Shown in pieces: positions 13,164 through 25,304 of a stretch of DNA of 31,266 nt. The DNA comes from Nemertoderma westbladi (lineage: Eukaryota > Xenacoelomorpha > Nemertodermatida > Nemertodermatidae), in assembly GCA_032718475.1 (NCBI GenBank), contig JAUCBJ010001956.1:1-31266 (forward strand), given 5' to 3'. Made by a program: the position numbers and the translations under genes. Each line of letters opens with the position of its first letter. Within the stretch, counting starts at the first letter, position 1. The notes below the pieces were generated by a model. The model worked only from the letters and a program-made list of their open reading frames with translations, made no database searches and was not told the origin of the DNA.

Positions 13164-13363
13164 TAACGCTCAGTTGGTTGAGCGCCGGGACTGGAATCTA
13201 TTGGCTGTATCGAGCATCGCCAAGGTCCACTCAGCCTTTCATCCCCTGTGGTCGACATATAGAGGACCAGTTTAATTATTAGGAGTAAAACTTGGGATAG
13301 GAGTAGCGCCAACCCCTACCCTCGGCTCGGGTAGCAGATAGAGTATTAGATAGTAGCAGGTAT
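13158..13363 (+). mobile_element. Probable tRNA-derived SINE
   Basis: The 5' part reads like a tRNA start: an A-box-like TAACGCTCAGTTGG at 13164-13177 within a CGCTCAGTTGGTTGAGCGCC stem-loop. A degenerate B box follows, GTATCGAGCAT at 13207-13217. Next comes a block with CTCAGCCTTTCATCC (13230-13244), GTGGTCGAC (13248-13256) and GGACCAGT. From memory this matches the conserved central domain of invertebrate SINEs, such as cephalopod OR2-type and MetaSINE-like families. The 3' end is TAG-rich (GAGTATTAGATAGTAGCAG) and runs straight into minisatellite B. The anticodon arm is not tRNA-like, so a working tRNA gene is unlikely. SINEs of this kind are transcribed by RNA polymerase III and moved by a partner LINE. 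Confidence 0.6.
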
Positions 13364-13938
13364 TAGTTTCGTATAGTTCAACCCAACTCTGTTAATGTTT
13401 AGTTTTAGTTTCGTACAGTTCAACCCAGCTCTGTTAATGTTTAGTTTTAGTTTCGTACAGTTCAACCCAGCTCTGTTAATGTTTAGTTTTAGTTTCGTAC
13501 AGTTCAACCCAACTCTGTTAATGTTTAGTTTTAGTTTCGTACAGTTCAACCCAACTCTGTTAATGTTTAGTTTTAGTTTCGTACAGTTCTACCCAGCTCT
13601 GTTAATGTTTAGTTTTAGTTTCGTACAGTTCAACCCAACTCTGTTAATGTTTAGTTTTAGTTTCGTACAGTTCTACCCAGCTCTGTTAATGTTTAGTTTT
13701 AGTTTCGTACAGTTCAACCCAGCTCTGTTAATGTTTAGTTTTTTTTCGTAAGGTTCAACCCAACTCTGTTAATGTTTAGTTTTAGTTTCGTACAGTTCTA
13801 CCCAGCTCTGTTAATGTTTAGTTTTAGTTTCGTACAGTTCAACCCAACTCTGTTAATGTTTAGTTTTAGTTTCGTACAGTTTTACCCAGCTCTGTTAATG
13901 TTTAGTTTTTTTTCGTAAGGTTCAACTCAACTCTGTTA

Positions 13939-14803
13939 ATGTTTAGTTTTAGTTTCGTACAGTTCAACCCAACTCTGTTAATGTTTAGTTTTAGTTTCGT
14001 ACAGTTCAACCCAACTCGGTTAATGTTTAGTTTTAGTTTCGTACAGTTCTACCCAGCTCTGTTAATGTTTAGTTTTAGTTTCGTACAGTTCAACCCAGCT
14101 CTGTTAATGTTGTTTAGTTTTTGTTTCGTACAGTTCAACCCAGCTCTGTTAATGTTTAGTTTTAGTTTCGTACAGTTCTACCCAGTTCTGTTAATGTTTA
14201 GTTTTAGTTTCGTACAGTTCAACCCAACTCTGTTAATGTTTAGTTTTAGTTTCGTACAGTTTTACCCAGCTCTGTTAATGTTTAGTTTTTTTTCGTAAGG
14301 TTCAACCCAACTCTGTTAATGTTTAGTTTTAGTTTCGTACAGTTCAACCCAACTCTGTTAATGTTTAGTTTTAGTTTCGTACAGTTTTACCCAGCTCTGT
14401 TAATGTTTAGTTTTTTTTCGTAAGGTTCAACTCAACTCTGTTAATGTTTAGTTTTAGTTTCGTACAGTTCAACCCAACTCTGTTAATGTTTAGTTTTAGT
14501 TTCGTACAGTTCAACCCAACTCGGTTAATGTTTAGTTTTAGTTTCGTACAGTTCTACCCAGCTCTGTTAATGTTTAGTTTTAGTTTCGTACAATTCAACC
14601 CAGCTCTGTTAATGTTGTTTAGTTTTTGTTTCGTACAGTTCAACCCAGCTCTGTTAATGTTTAGTTTTAGTTTCGTACAGTTCTACCCAGTTCTGTTAAT
14701 GTTTAGTTTTAGTTTCGTACAGTTCAACCCAACTCTGTTAATGTTTAGTTTTAGTTTCGTACAGTTTTACCCAGCTCTGTTAATGTTTAGTTTTTTTTCG
14801 TAA
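13939..14803 (+). repeat. 505-bp tandem duplication within minisatellite B
   Basis: The block at 13939-14298, with its characteristic order of unit variants (a GGTTAATG unit, the 45-bp GTTGTTTAG unit, a T8 unit at the end), recurs at 14444-14803. The encoded strings are identical and at least one base differs (GTACAATTC near 14590). The offset is 505 bp. Confidence 0.85.
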
Positions 14804-17800
14804 GGTTCAACCCAACTCTGTTAATGTTTAGTTTTAGTTTCGTACAGTTCAACCCAACTCTGTTAATGTTTAGTTTTAGTTTCGTACAGTTTTACCCAGC
14901 TCTGTTAATGTTTAGTTTTTTTTCGTAAGGTTCAACCCAACTCTGTTAATGTTTAGTTTTAGTTTCGTACAGTTCAACCCAACTCTGTTAATGTTTAGTT
15001 TTAGTTTCGTACAGTTCAACCCAACTCTGTTAATGTTTAGTTTTAGTTTCGTACAGTTCAACCCAACTCAGTTAATGTTTAGATTTAGTTTCGTACAGTT
15101 CAACCCAGCTCTGTTAATGTTTAGTTTTAGTTTCGTACAGTTCAACCCAACTCTGTTAATGTTTAGTTTTAGTTTCGTACAGTTCAACCCAGCTCTGTTA
15201 ATGTTTAGTTTTAGTTTCGTACAGTTCAACCCAACTCTGTTAATGTTTAGTTTTAGTTTCGCACAGTTCAACCCAACTCTGTTAATGTTTAGTTTTAGTT
15301 TCGTACAGTTCAACCCAGCTCTGTTAATGTTTAGTTTTAATTTCGTACAGTTCAACCCAACTCTGTTAAATGTTTAGTTTTAGTTTCGTACAGTTCAACC
15401 CAGCTCTGTTAATGTTTAGTTTTAGTTTCGTACAGTTCTACCCAGTTCTGTTAATGTTCAGTTTTTTTTCGTAAGGTTCAACCCAACTCTGTTAATGTTT
15501 AGTTTTAGTTTCATACAGTTCAACCCAGCTCTGTTAATGTTTAGTTTTAGTTTCGTACAGTTCTACCCAGCTCTGTTAATGTTTAGTTTTTTTTCGTAAG
15601 GTTCAACCCAACTCTGTTAATGTTTAGTTTTAGTTTCGTACAGTTCTACCCAGCTCTGTTAATGTTTAGTTTTAGTTTCGTACAGTTCAACCCAACTCTG
15701 TTAATGTTTAGTTTTAGTTTCGTACAGTTCAACCCACTCTGTTAATGTTTAGTTTTAGTTTCGTACAGTTCAACCCAACTCGGTTAATGTTTAGTTTTAG
15801 TTTCGTACAGTTCTACCCAGCTCTGTTAATGTTTAGTTTTAGTTTCGTACAGTTCAACCCAGCTCTGTTAATGTTGTTTAGTTTTTGTTTCGTACAGTTC
15901 AACCCAGCTCTGTTAATGTTTAGTTTTAGTTTCGTACAGTTCTACCCAGTTCTGTTAATGTTTAGTTTTAGTTTCGTACAGTTCAACCCAACTCTGTTAA
16001 TGTTTAGTTTTAGTTTCGTACAGTTTTACCCAGCTCTGTTAATGTTTAGTTTTTTTTCGTAAGGTTCAACCCAACTCTGTTAATGTTTAGTTTTAGTTTC
16101 GTACAGTTCAACCCAACTCTGTTAATGTTTAGTTTTAGTTTCGTACAGTTTTACCCAGCTCTGTTAATGTTTAGTTTTTTTTCGTAAGGTTCAACTCAAC
16201 TCTGTTAATGTTTAGTTTTAGTTTCGTACAGTTCAACCCAACTCTGTTAATGTTTAGTTTTAGTTTCGTACAGTTCAACCCAACTCGGTTAATGTTTAGT
16301 TTTAGTTTCGTACAGTTCTACCCAGCTCTGTTAATGTTTAGTTTTAGTTTCGTACAGTTCAACCCAGCTCTGTTAATGTTGTTTAGTTTTTGTTTCGTAC
16401 AGTTCAACCCAGCTCTGTTAATGTTTAGTTTTAGTTTCGTACAGTTCTACCCAGTTCTGTTAATGTTTAGTTTTAGTTTCGTACAGTTCAACCCAACTCT
16501 GTTAATGTTTAGTTTTAGTTTCGTACAGTTTTACCCAGCTCTGTTAATGTTTAGTTTTTTTTCGTAAGGTTCAACCCAACTCTGTTAATGTTTAGTTTTA
16601 GTTTCGTACAGTTCAACCCAACTCTGTTAATGTTTAGTTTTAGTTTCGTACAGTTTTACCCAGCTCTGTTAATGTTTAGTTTTTTTTCGTAAGGTTCAAC
16701 CCAACTCTGTTAATGTTTAGTTTTAGTTTCGTACAGTTCAACCCAACTCTGTTAATGTTTAGTTTTAGTTTCGTACAGTTCAACCCAACTCTGTTAATGT
16801 TTAGTTTTAGTTTCGTACAGTTCAACCCAACTCAGTTAATGTTTAGATTTAGTTTCGTACAGTTCAACCCAGCTCTGTTAATGTTTAGTTTTAGTTTCGT
16901 ACAGTTCAACCCAACTCTGTTAATGTTTAGTTTTAGTTTCGTACAGTTCAACCCAGCTCTGTTAATGTTTAGTTTTAGTTTCGTACAGTTCAACCCAACT
17001 CTGTTAATGTTTAGTTTTAGTTTCGCACAGTTCAACCCAACTCTGTTAATGTTTAGTTTTAGTTTCGTACAGTTCAACCCAGCTCTGTTAATGTTTAGTT
17101 TTAATTTCGTACAGTTCAACCCAACTCTGTTAAATGTTTAGTTTTAGTTTCGTACAGTTCAACCCAGCTCTGTTAATGTTTAGTTTTAGTTTCGTACAGT
17201 TCTACCCAGTTCTGTTAATGTTCAGTTTTTTTTCGTAAGGTTCAACCCAACTCTGTTAATGTTTAGTTTTAGTTTCATACAGTTCAACCCAGCTCTGTTA
17301 ATGTTTAGTTTTAGTTTCGTACAGTTCTACCCAGCTCTGTTAATGTTTAGTTTTTTTTCGTAAGGTTCAACCCAACTCTGTTAATGTTTAGTTTTAGTTT
17401 CGTACAGTTCTACCCAGCTCTGTTAATGTTTAGTTTTAGTTTCGTACAGTTCAACCCAACTCTGTTAATGTTTAGTTTTAGTTTCGTACAGTTCAACCCA
17501 CTCTGTTAATGTTTAGTTTTAGTTTCGTACAGTTCAACCCAACTCTGTTAATGTTTAGTTTTAGTTTCGTACAGTTCTACCCAGCTCTGTTAATGTTTAG
17601 TTTTAGTTTCGTACAGTTCAACCCAGCTCTGTTAATGTTTAGTTTTAGTTTCGTACAGTTCAACCCAACTCTGTTAATGTTTAGTTTTAGTTTCGTACAG
17701 TTCAACCCAACTCTGTTAATGTTTAGTTTTAGTTTCGTACAGTTCAACCCAGCTCTGTTAATGTTTAGTTTTAGTTTCGTACAGTTCTACCCAGTTCTGT

Positions 17801-20171
17801 TAATGTTCAGTTTTTTTTCGTAAGGTTCAACCCAACTCTGTTAATGTTTAGTTTTAGTTTCATACAGTTCAACCCAGCTCTGTTAATGTTTAGTTTTAGT
17901 TTCGTACAGTTCTACCCAGCTCTGTTAATGTTTAGTTTTTTTTCGTAAGGTTCAACCCAACTCTGTTAATGTTTAGTTTTAGTTTCGTACAGTTCTACCC
18001 AGCTCTGTTAATGTTTAGTTTTAGTTTCGTACAGTTCAACCCAACTCTGTTAATGTTTAGTTTTAGTTTCGTACAGTTCAACCCACTCTGTTAATGTTTA
18101 GTTTTAGTTTCGTACAGTTCAACCCAACTCGGTTAATGTTTAGTTTTAGTTTCGTACAGTTCTACCCAGCTCTGTTAATGTTTAGTTTTAGTTTCGTACA
18201 GTTCAACCCAGCTCTGTTAATGTTGTTTAGTTTTTGTTTCGTACAGTTCAACCCAGCTCTGTTAATGTTTAGTTTTAGTTTCGTACAGTTCTACCCAGTT
18301 CTGTTAATGTTTAGTTTTAGTTTCGTACAGTTCAACCCAACTCTGTTAATGTTTAGTTTTAGTTTCGTACAGTTTTACCCAGCTCTGTTAATGTTTAGTT
18401 TTTTTTCGTAAGGTTCAACCCAACTCTGTTAATGTTTAGTTTTAGTTTCGTACAGTTCAACCCAACTCTGTTAATGTTTAGTTTTAGTTTCGTACAGTTT
18501 TACCCAGCTCTGTTAATGTTTAGTTTTTTTTCGTAAGGTTCAACTCAACTCTGTTAATGTTTAGTTTTAGTTTCGTACAGTTCAACCCAACTCTGTTAAT
18601 GTTTAGTTTTAGTTTCGTACAGTTCAACCCAACTCGGTTAATGTTTAGTTTTAGTTTCGTACAGTTCTACCCAGCTCTGTTAATGTTTAGTTTTAGTTTC
18701 GTACAGTTCAACCCAGCTCTGTTAATGTTGTTTAGTTTTTGTTTCGTACAGTTCAACCCAGCTCTGTTAATGTTTAGTTTTAGTTTCGTACAGTTCTACC
18801 CAGTTCTGTTAATGTTTAGTTTTAGTTTCGTACAGTTCAACCCAACTCTGTTAATGTTTAGTTTTAGTTTCGTACAGTTTTACCCAGCTCTGTTAATGTT
18901 TAGTTTTTTTTCGTAAGGTTCAACCCAACTCTGTTAATGTTTAGTTTTAGTTTCGTACAGTTCAACCCAACTCTGTTAATGTTTAGTTTTAGTTTCGTAC
19001 AGTTTTACCCAGCTCTGTTAATGTTTAGTTTTTTTTCGTAAGGTTCAACCCAACTCTGTTAATGTTTAGTTTTAGTTTCGTACAGTTCAACCCAACTCTG
19101 TTAATGTTTAGTTTTAGTTTCGTACAGTTCAACCCAACTCTGTTAATGTTTAGTTTTAGTTTCGTACAGTTCAACCCAACTCAGTTAATGTTTAGATTTA
19201 GTTTCGTACAGTTCAACCCAGCTCTGTTAATGTTTAGTTTTAGTTTCGTACAGTTCAACCCAACTCTGTTAATGTTTAGTTTTAGTTTCGTACAGTTCAA
19301 CCCAGCTCTGTTAATGTTTAGTTTTAGTTTCGTACAGTTCAACCCAACTCTGTTAATGTTTAGTTTTAGTTTCGCACAGTTCAACCCAACTCTGTTAATG
19401 TTTAGTTTTAGTTTCGTACAGTTCAACCCAGCTCTGTTAATGTTTAGTTTTAATTTCGTACAGTTCAACCCAACTCTGTTAAATGTTTAGTTTTAGTTTC
19501 GTACAGTTCAACCCAGCTCTGTTAATGTTTAGTTTTAGTTTCGTACAGTTCTACCCAGTTCTGTTAATGTTCAGTTTTTTTTCGTAAGGTTCAACCCAAC
19601 TCTGTTAATGTTTAGTTTTAGTTTCATACAGTTCAACCCAGCTCTGTTAATGTTTAGTTTTAGTTTCGTACAGTTCTACCCAGCTCTGTTAATGTTTAGT
19701 TTTTTTTCGTAAGGTTCAACCCAACTCTGTTAATGTTTAGTTTTAGTTTCGTACAGTTCTACCCAGCTCTGTTAATGTTTAGTTTTAGTTTCGTACAGTT
19801 CAACCCAACTCTGTTAATGTTTAGTTTTAGTTTCGTACAGTTCAACCCACTCTGTTAATGTTTAGTTTTAGTTTCGTACAGTTCAACCCAACTCTGTTAA
19901 TGTTTAGTTTTAGTTTCGTACAGTTCTACCCAGCTCTGTTAATGTTTAGTTTTAGTTTCGTACAGTTCAACCCAGCTCTGTTAATGTTTAGTTTTAGTTT
20001 CGTACAGTTCAACCCAACTCTGTTAATGTTTAGTTTTAGTTTCGTACAGTTCAACCCAACTCTGTTAATGTTTAGTTTTAGTTTCGTACAGTTCAACCCA
20101 ACTCTGTTAATGTTTAGTTTTAGTTTCGTACAGTTCTACCCAGTTCTGTTAATGTTTAGTTTTTTTTCGTA
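14444..20171 (+). repeat. Nested 1764- and 2349-bp duplications within minisatellite B
   Basis: A landmark block containing TTAGATTTAG, TTTCGCACAG and a TTAAATG unit occurs three times, at 14949, 16713 and 19062. The steps are 1764 and 2349 bp. Blocks on either side move with it: 14444 to 16208 (1764), then 15745 to 18094, 16208 to 18557 and 17509 to 19858 (all 2349). The difference, 585 bp, equals the distance between the partly similar blocks at 17509 and 18094. Segments over 2 kb long were thus copied almost without change. Confidence 0.88.
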
Positions 20172-21100
20172 AGGTTCAACCCAACTCTGTTAATGTTTAG
20201 TTTTAGTTTCGTACAGTTCAACCCAGCTCTGTTAATGTTTAGTTTTAGTTTCGTACAGTTCTACCCAGCTCTGTTAATGTTTAGTTTTAGTTTCGTACAG
20301 TTCAACCCAACTCTGTTAATGTTTAGTTTTAGTTTCGTACAGTTCAACCCACTCTGTTAATGTTTAGTTTTAGTTTCGTACAGTTCAACCCAACTCTGTT
20401 AATGTTTAGTTTTAGTTTCGTACAGTTCAACCCAACTCTGTTAATGTTTAGTTTTAGTTTCGTACAGTTCAACCCAACTCTGTTAATGTTTAGTTTTAGT
20501 TTCGTACAGTTCAACCCAACTCTGTTAATGTTTAGTTTTAGTTTCATACAGTTCAACCCAGCTCTGTTAATGTTTAGTTTTAGTTTCGTACAGTTCTACC
20601 CAGCTCTGTTAATGTTTAGTTTTTTTTCGTAAGGTTCAACCCAACTCTGTTAATGTTTAGTTTTAGTTTCGTACAGTTCTACCCAGCTCTGTTAATGTTT
20701 AGTTTTAGTTTCGTACAGTTCAACCCAACTCTGTTAATGTTTAGTTTTAGTTTCGTACAGTTCAACCCACTCTGTTAATGTTTAGTTTTAGTTTCGTACA
20801 GTTCAACCCAACTCTGTTAATGTTTAGTTTTAGTTTCGTACAGTTCTACCCAGCTCTGTTAATGTTTAGTTTTAGTTTCGTACAGTTCAACCCAGCTCTG
20901 TTAATGTTTAGTTTTAGTTTCGTACAGTTCAACCCAACTCTGTTAATGTTTAGTTTTAGTTTCGTACAGTTCAACCCAACTCTGTTAATGTTTAGTTTTA
21001 GTTTCGTACAGTTCAACCCAACTCTGTTAATGTTTAGTTTTAGTTTCGTACAGTTCTACCCAGTTCTGTTAATGTTTAGTTTTTTTTCGTAAGGTTCAAC
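19858..21100 (+). repeat. 920-bp duplication within minisatellite B
   Basis: The order of unit variants at 19858-20172 recurs at 20778-21092, and that at 20360 recurs at 21280 until they diverge. Both offsets are 920 bp. Near 20545 the first copy has a CATACAG unit that the second lacks, so some point changes followed the copying. Confidence 0.8.
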
Positions 21101-21279
21101 CCAACTCTGTTAATGTTTAGTTTTAGTTTCGTACAGTTCAACCCAGCTCTGTTAATGTTTAGTTTTAGTTTCGTACAGTTCTACCCAGCTCTGTTAATGT
21201 TTAGTTTTAGTTTCGTACAGTTCAACCCAACTCTGTTAATGTTTAGTTTTAGTTTCGTACAGTTCAACCCACTCTGTTA

Positions 21280-23780
21280 ATGTTTAGTTTTAGTTTCGTA
21301 CAGTTCAACCCAACTCTGTTAATGTTTAGTTTTAGTTTCGTACAGTTCAACCCAACTCTGTTAATGTTTAGTTTTAGTTTCGTACAGTTCAACCCAACTC
21401 TGTTAATGTTTAGTTTTAGTTTCGTACAGTTCAACCCAACTCTGTTAATGTTTAGTTTTAGTTTCGTACAGTTCTACCCAGCTCTGTTAATGTTTAGTTT
21501 TAGTTTCGTACAGTTCAACCCAACTCTGTTAATGTTTAGTTTTAGTTTCGTACAGTTCAACCCACTCTGTTAATGTTTAGTTTTAGTTTCGTACAGTTCA
21601 ACCCAACTCTGTTAATGTTTAGTTTTAGTTTCGTACAGTTCAACCCAACTCTGTTAATGTTTAGTTTTAGTTTCGTACAGTTCAACCCAACTCTGTTAAT
21701 GTTTAGTTTTAGTTTCGTACAGTTCAACCCAACTCTGGTAATGTTTAGTTTTAGTTTCGTACAGTTCTACCCAGTTCTGTTAATGTTTAGTTTTTTTTCG
21801 TAAGGTTCAACCCAACTCTGTTAATGTTTAGTTTTAGTTTCGTACAGTTCAACCCAACTCTGTTAATGTTTAGTTTTAATTTCGTACAGTTCAACCCAAC
21901 TCTGTTAATGTTTAGTTTTAGTTTCGTACAGTTCAACCCAACTCTGTTAATGTTTAGTTTTAGTTTCGTACAGTTCAACCCAACTCTGTTAATGTTTAGT
22001 TTTAGTTTCGTACAGTTCAACCCAACTCTGTTAATGTTTAGTTTTAGTTTCGTACAGTTCAACCCAGCTCTGTTAATGTTTAGTTTTAGTTTCGTACAGT
22101 TCTACCCAGCTCTGTTAATGTTTAGTTTTAGTTTCGTACAGTTCAACCCAACTCTGTTAATGTTTAGTTTTAGTTTCGTACAGTTCAACCCAACTCTGTT
22201 AATGTTTAGTTTTAATTTCGTACAGTTCAACCCAACTCTGTTAATGTTTAGTTTTAGTTTCGTACAGTTCAACCCAACTCTGTTAATGTTTAGTTTTAGT
22301 TTCGTACAGTTCAACCCAACTCTGTTAATGTTTAGTTTTAGTTTCGTACAGTTCAACCCAGCTCTGTTAATGTTTAGTTTTAGTTTCGTACAGTTCAACC
22401 CAACTCTGTTAATGTTTAGTTTTAGTTTCGTACAGTTCAACCCAACTCTGTTAATGTTTAGTTTTAGTTTCGTACAGTTCAACCCAGCTCTGTTAATGTT
22501 TAGTTTTAGTTTCGTACAGTTCAACCCAACTCAGTTAATGTTTAGTTTTAGTTTCGTACAGTTCTACCCAGCTCTGTTAATGTTTAGTTTTAGTTTCGTA
22601 CAGTTCAACCCAACTCTGGTAATGTTTAGTTTTAGTTTCGTACAGTTCTACCCAGCCCTGTTAATGTTTAGTTTTAGTTTCGTACAGTTCAACCCAACTC
22701 TGTTAATGTTTAGTTTTAGTTTCGTACAGTTCAACCCAGCTCTGTTAATGTTTAGTTTTAGTTTCGTACAGTTCTACCCAGCTCTGTTAATGTTTAGTTT
22801 TTTTTCGCAAGGTTCAACCCAACTCTGTTAATGTTTAGTTTTAGTTTCGTACAGTTCAACCCAGCTCTGTTAATGTTTAGTTTTAGTTTCGTACAGTTCT
22901 ACCCAGCTCTGTTAATGTTTAGTTTTAGTTTCGTACAGTTCAACCCAACTCTGTTAATGTTTAGTTTTAGTTTCGTACAGTTCAACCCACTCTGTTAATG
23001 TTTAGTTTTAGTTTCGTACAGTTCAACCCAACTCTGTTAATGTTTAGTTTTAGTTTCGTACAGTTCAACCCAACTCTGTTAATGTTTAGTTTTAGTTTCG
23101 TACAGTTCAACCCAACCCTGTTAATGTTTAGTTTTAGTTTCGTACAGTTCAACCCAACTCTGTTAATGTTTAGTTTTAGTTTCGTACAGTTCTACCCAGC
23201 TCTGTTAATGTTTAGTTTTAGTTTCGTACAGTTCAACCCAACTCTGTTAATGTTTAGTTTTAGTTTCGTACAGTTCAACCCACTCTGTTAATGTTTAGTT
23301 TTAGTTTCGTACAGTTCAACCCAACTCTGTTAATGTTTAGTTTTAGTTTCGTACAGTTCAACCCAACTCTGTTAATGTTTAGTTTTAGTTTCGTACAGTT
23401 CAACCCAACTCTGTTAATGTTTAGTTTTAGTTTCGTACAGTTCAACCCAACTCTGGTAATGTTTAGTTTTAGTTTCGTACAGTTCTACCCAGTTCTGTTA
23501 ATGTTTAGTTTTTTTTCGTAAGGTTCAACCCAACTCTGTTAATGTTTAGTTTTAGTTTCGTACAGTTCAACCCAACTCTGTTAATGTTTAGTTTTAATTT
23601 CGTACAGTTCAACCCAACTCTGTTAATGTTTAGTTTTAGTTTCGTACAGTTCAACCCAACTCTGTTAATGTTTAGTTTTAGTTTCGTACAGTTCAACCCA
23701 GCTCTGTTAATGTTTAGTTTTAATTTCGTACAGTTCAACCCAACTCTGTTAATGTTTAGTTTTAGTTTCGTACAGTTCAA
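21280..23780 (+). repeat. 1718-bp duplication within minisatellite B
   Basis: Blocks at 21280, 21573 and 21824 recur at 22998, 23291 and 23542, all offset by 1718 bp. Both copies include the short CCCACTCT unit, a GGTAATG unit and the following T8 unit. A CCAACCCTG change near 23113 marks the second copy. This part of the array uses a different set of variants from 14-20 kb. Confidence 0.8.
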
Positions 23781-25290
23781 CCCAACTCTGTTAATGTTTA
23801 GTTTTAGTTTCGTACAGTTCTACCCAGCTCTGTTAATGTTTAGTTTTTTTTCGTAAGGTTCAACCCAACTCTGTTAATGTTTAGTTTTAGTTTCGTACAG
23901 TTCTACCCAGCTCTGTTAATGTTTAGTTTTAGTTTCGTACAGTTCAACCCAACTCTGTTAATGTTTAGTTTTAGTTTCGTACAATTCAACCCAGCTCTGT
24001 TAATGTTTAGTTTTAGTTTCGTACAGTTCAACCCAACTCTGTTAATGTTTAGTTTTAGTTTCGTACAGTTCAACCCAACTCTGTTAATGTTTAGTTTTAG
24101 TTTCGTACAGTTCAACCCGACTCTGTTAATGTTTAGTTTTAGTTTCGTACAGTTCAACCCAACTCTGTTAATGTTTAGTTTTAGTTTCGTACAGTTCTAC
24201 CCAGTTCTGTTAATGTTTAGTTTTTTTTCGTAAGGTTCAACCCAACTCTGTTAATGTTTAGTTTTAGTTTCGTACAGTTCAACCCAGCTCTGTTAATGTT
24301 TAGTTTTAGTTTCGTACAGTTCTACCCAGCTCTGTTAATGTTTAGTTTTAGTTTCGTACTGTTCAACCCAACTCTGTTAATGTTTAGTTTTAGTTTCGTA
24401 CAGTTCTACCCAGTTCTGTTAATGTTTAGTTTTTTTTGTAAGGTTCAACCCAACTCTGTTAATGTTTAGTTTTAGTTTCGTACAGTTCTACCCAGCTCTG
24501 TTAATGTTTAGTTTTAGTTTCGTACAGTTCAACCCAACTCTGTTAATGTTTAGTTTTAGTTTCGTACAGTTCAACCCAACTCTGTTAATGTTTAGTTTTA
24601 GTTTCGTACAGTTCAACCCAACTCTGTTAATGTTTAGTTTTAGTTTCGTACAGTTCTACCCAGTTCTGTTAATGTTTAGTTTTTTTTCGTAAGGTTCAAC
24701 CCAACTCTGTTAATGTTTAGTTTTAGTTTCGTACAGTTCAACCCAGCTCTGTTAATGTTTAGTTTTAGTTTCGTACAGTTCTACCCAGCTCTGTTAATGT
24801 TTAGTTTTAGTTTCGTACAGTTCTAACCAGCTCTGTTAATGTTTAGTTTTAGTTTCGTACAGTTCAACCCAGCTCTGTTAATGTTTAGTTTTAGTTTCGT
24901 ACAGTTCTACCCAACTCTGTTAATGTTTAGTTTTAGTTTCGTACAGTTCAACCCAGCTCTGTTAATGTTTAGTTTTAGTTTCGTACAGTTCTACCCAGCT
25001 CTGTTAATGTTTAGTTTTAGTTTCGTACAGTTCAACCCAACTCTGTTAATGTTTAGTTTTAGTTTCGTACAGTTCAACCCAGCTCTGTTAATGTTTAGTT
25101 TTAGTTTCGTACAGTTCTACCCAGCTCTGTTAATGTTTAGTTTTAGTTTCGTACAGTTCTACCCAGCTCTGTTAATGTTTAGTTTTAGTTTCGTACAGTT
25201 CTACCCAGCTCTGTTAATGTTTAGTTTTAGTTTCGTACAGTTCAACCCAGCTCTGTTAATGTTTAGTTTTAGTTTCGCATATATATAATA

Positions 25291-25304
25291 TAATTGTTTT
25301 TCAG
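25291..25304 (+). promoter_or_regulatory. Probable 3' splice site before the FAM117-like gene
   Basis: TAATTGTTTTTCAG is a good eukaryotic acceptor: a T-rich tract ending in CAG, preceded by an AT-rich stretch just after array B. The exon would begin at 25305. A second, weaker acceptor-like site, ACTTATTCTAG, ends at 25372. No matching donor can be identified in the window with confidence. The upstream intron would contain array B and perhaps array A. Confidence 0.5.

Larger units (their letters stand above)
13364..25277 (+). repeat. Minisatellite B: giant 42-bp tandem array
   Basis: The array is about 11.9 kb (some 280 copies by length) of a 42-bp unit: GTTAATGTTTAG, TTTTAG, TTTCGTACAGTTCAACCC, then AACTCT or AGCTCT. 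Frequent alternatives are TTCTACCC or TTTTACCC, CCCACTCT (41 bp), a 45-bp GTTGTTTAG form, and a 41-bp form with a T8 run and CGTAAGG in place of CGTACAG. Because 42 is a multiple of 3, one frame on each strand stays open between off-length units. This gives strings of MFSFSFVQFNPTLL (+) and NCTKLKLNINRVGL (-), which I do not regard as proteins. The first unit is divergent (GTATAG), and the last is cut at TTTCG before an (AT)n run. The array begins at the SINE tail and ends 13 bp before a probable splice acceptor tract. Confidence 0.97.

Noticed and set aside
13158-13230. A functional tRNA gene
   Set aside because: Only the A-box half looks like tRNA. The anticodon arm and B box are degenerate, and a SINE-like core follows.
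13346-24157. Minus-strand frames of NCTKLKLNINRVGL repeats, resembling leucine-rich repeats
   Set aside because: They are the complement of the same 42-bp unit, open only because its length is a multiple of 3. No flanking coding sequence exists.
13395-25288. Many + strand frames of MFSFSFVQFNPTLL repeats, up to 335 codons
   Set aside because: The 42-bp unit is divisible by 3 and has an ATG in frame. Frames are broken wherever a 41-, 43- or 45-bp unit occurs, which would not be tolerated in a gene.
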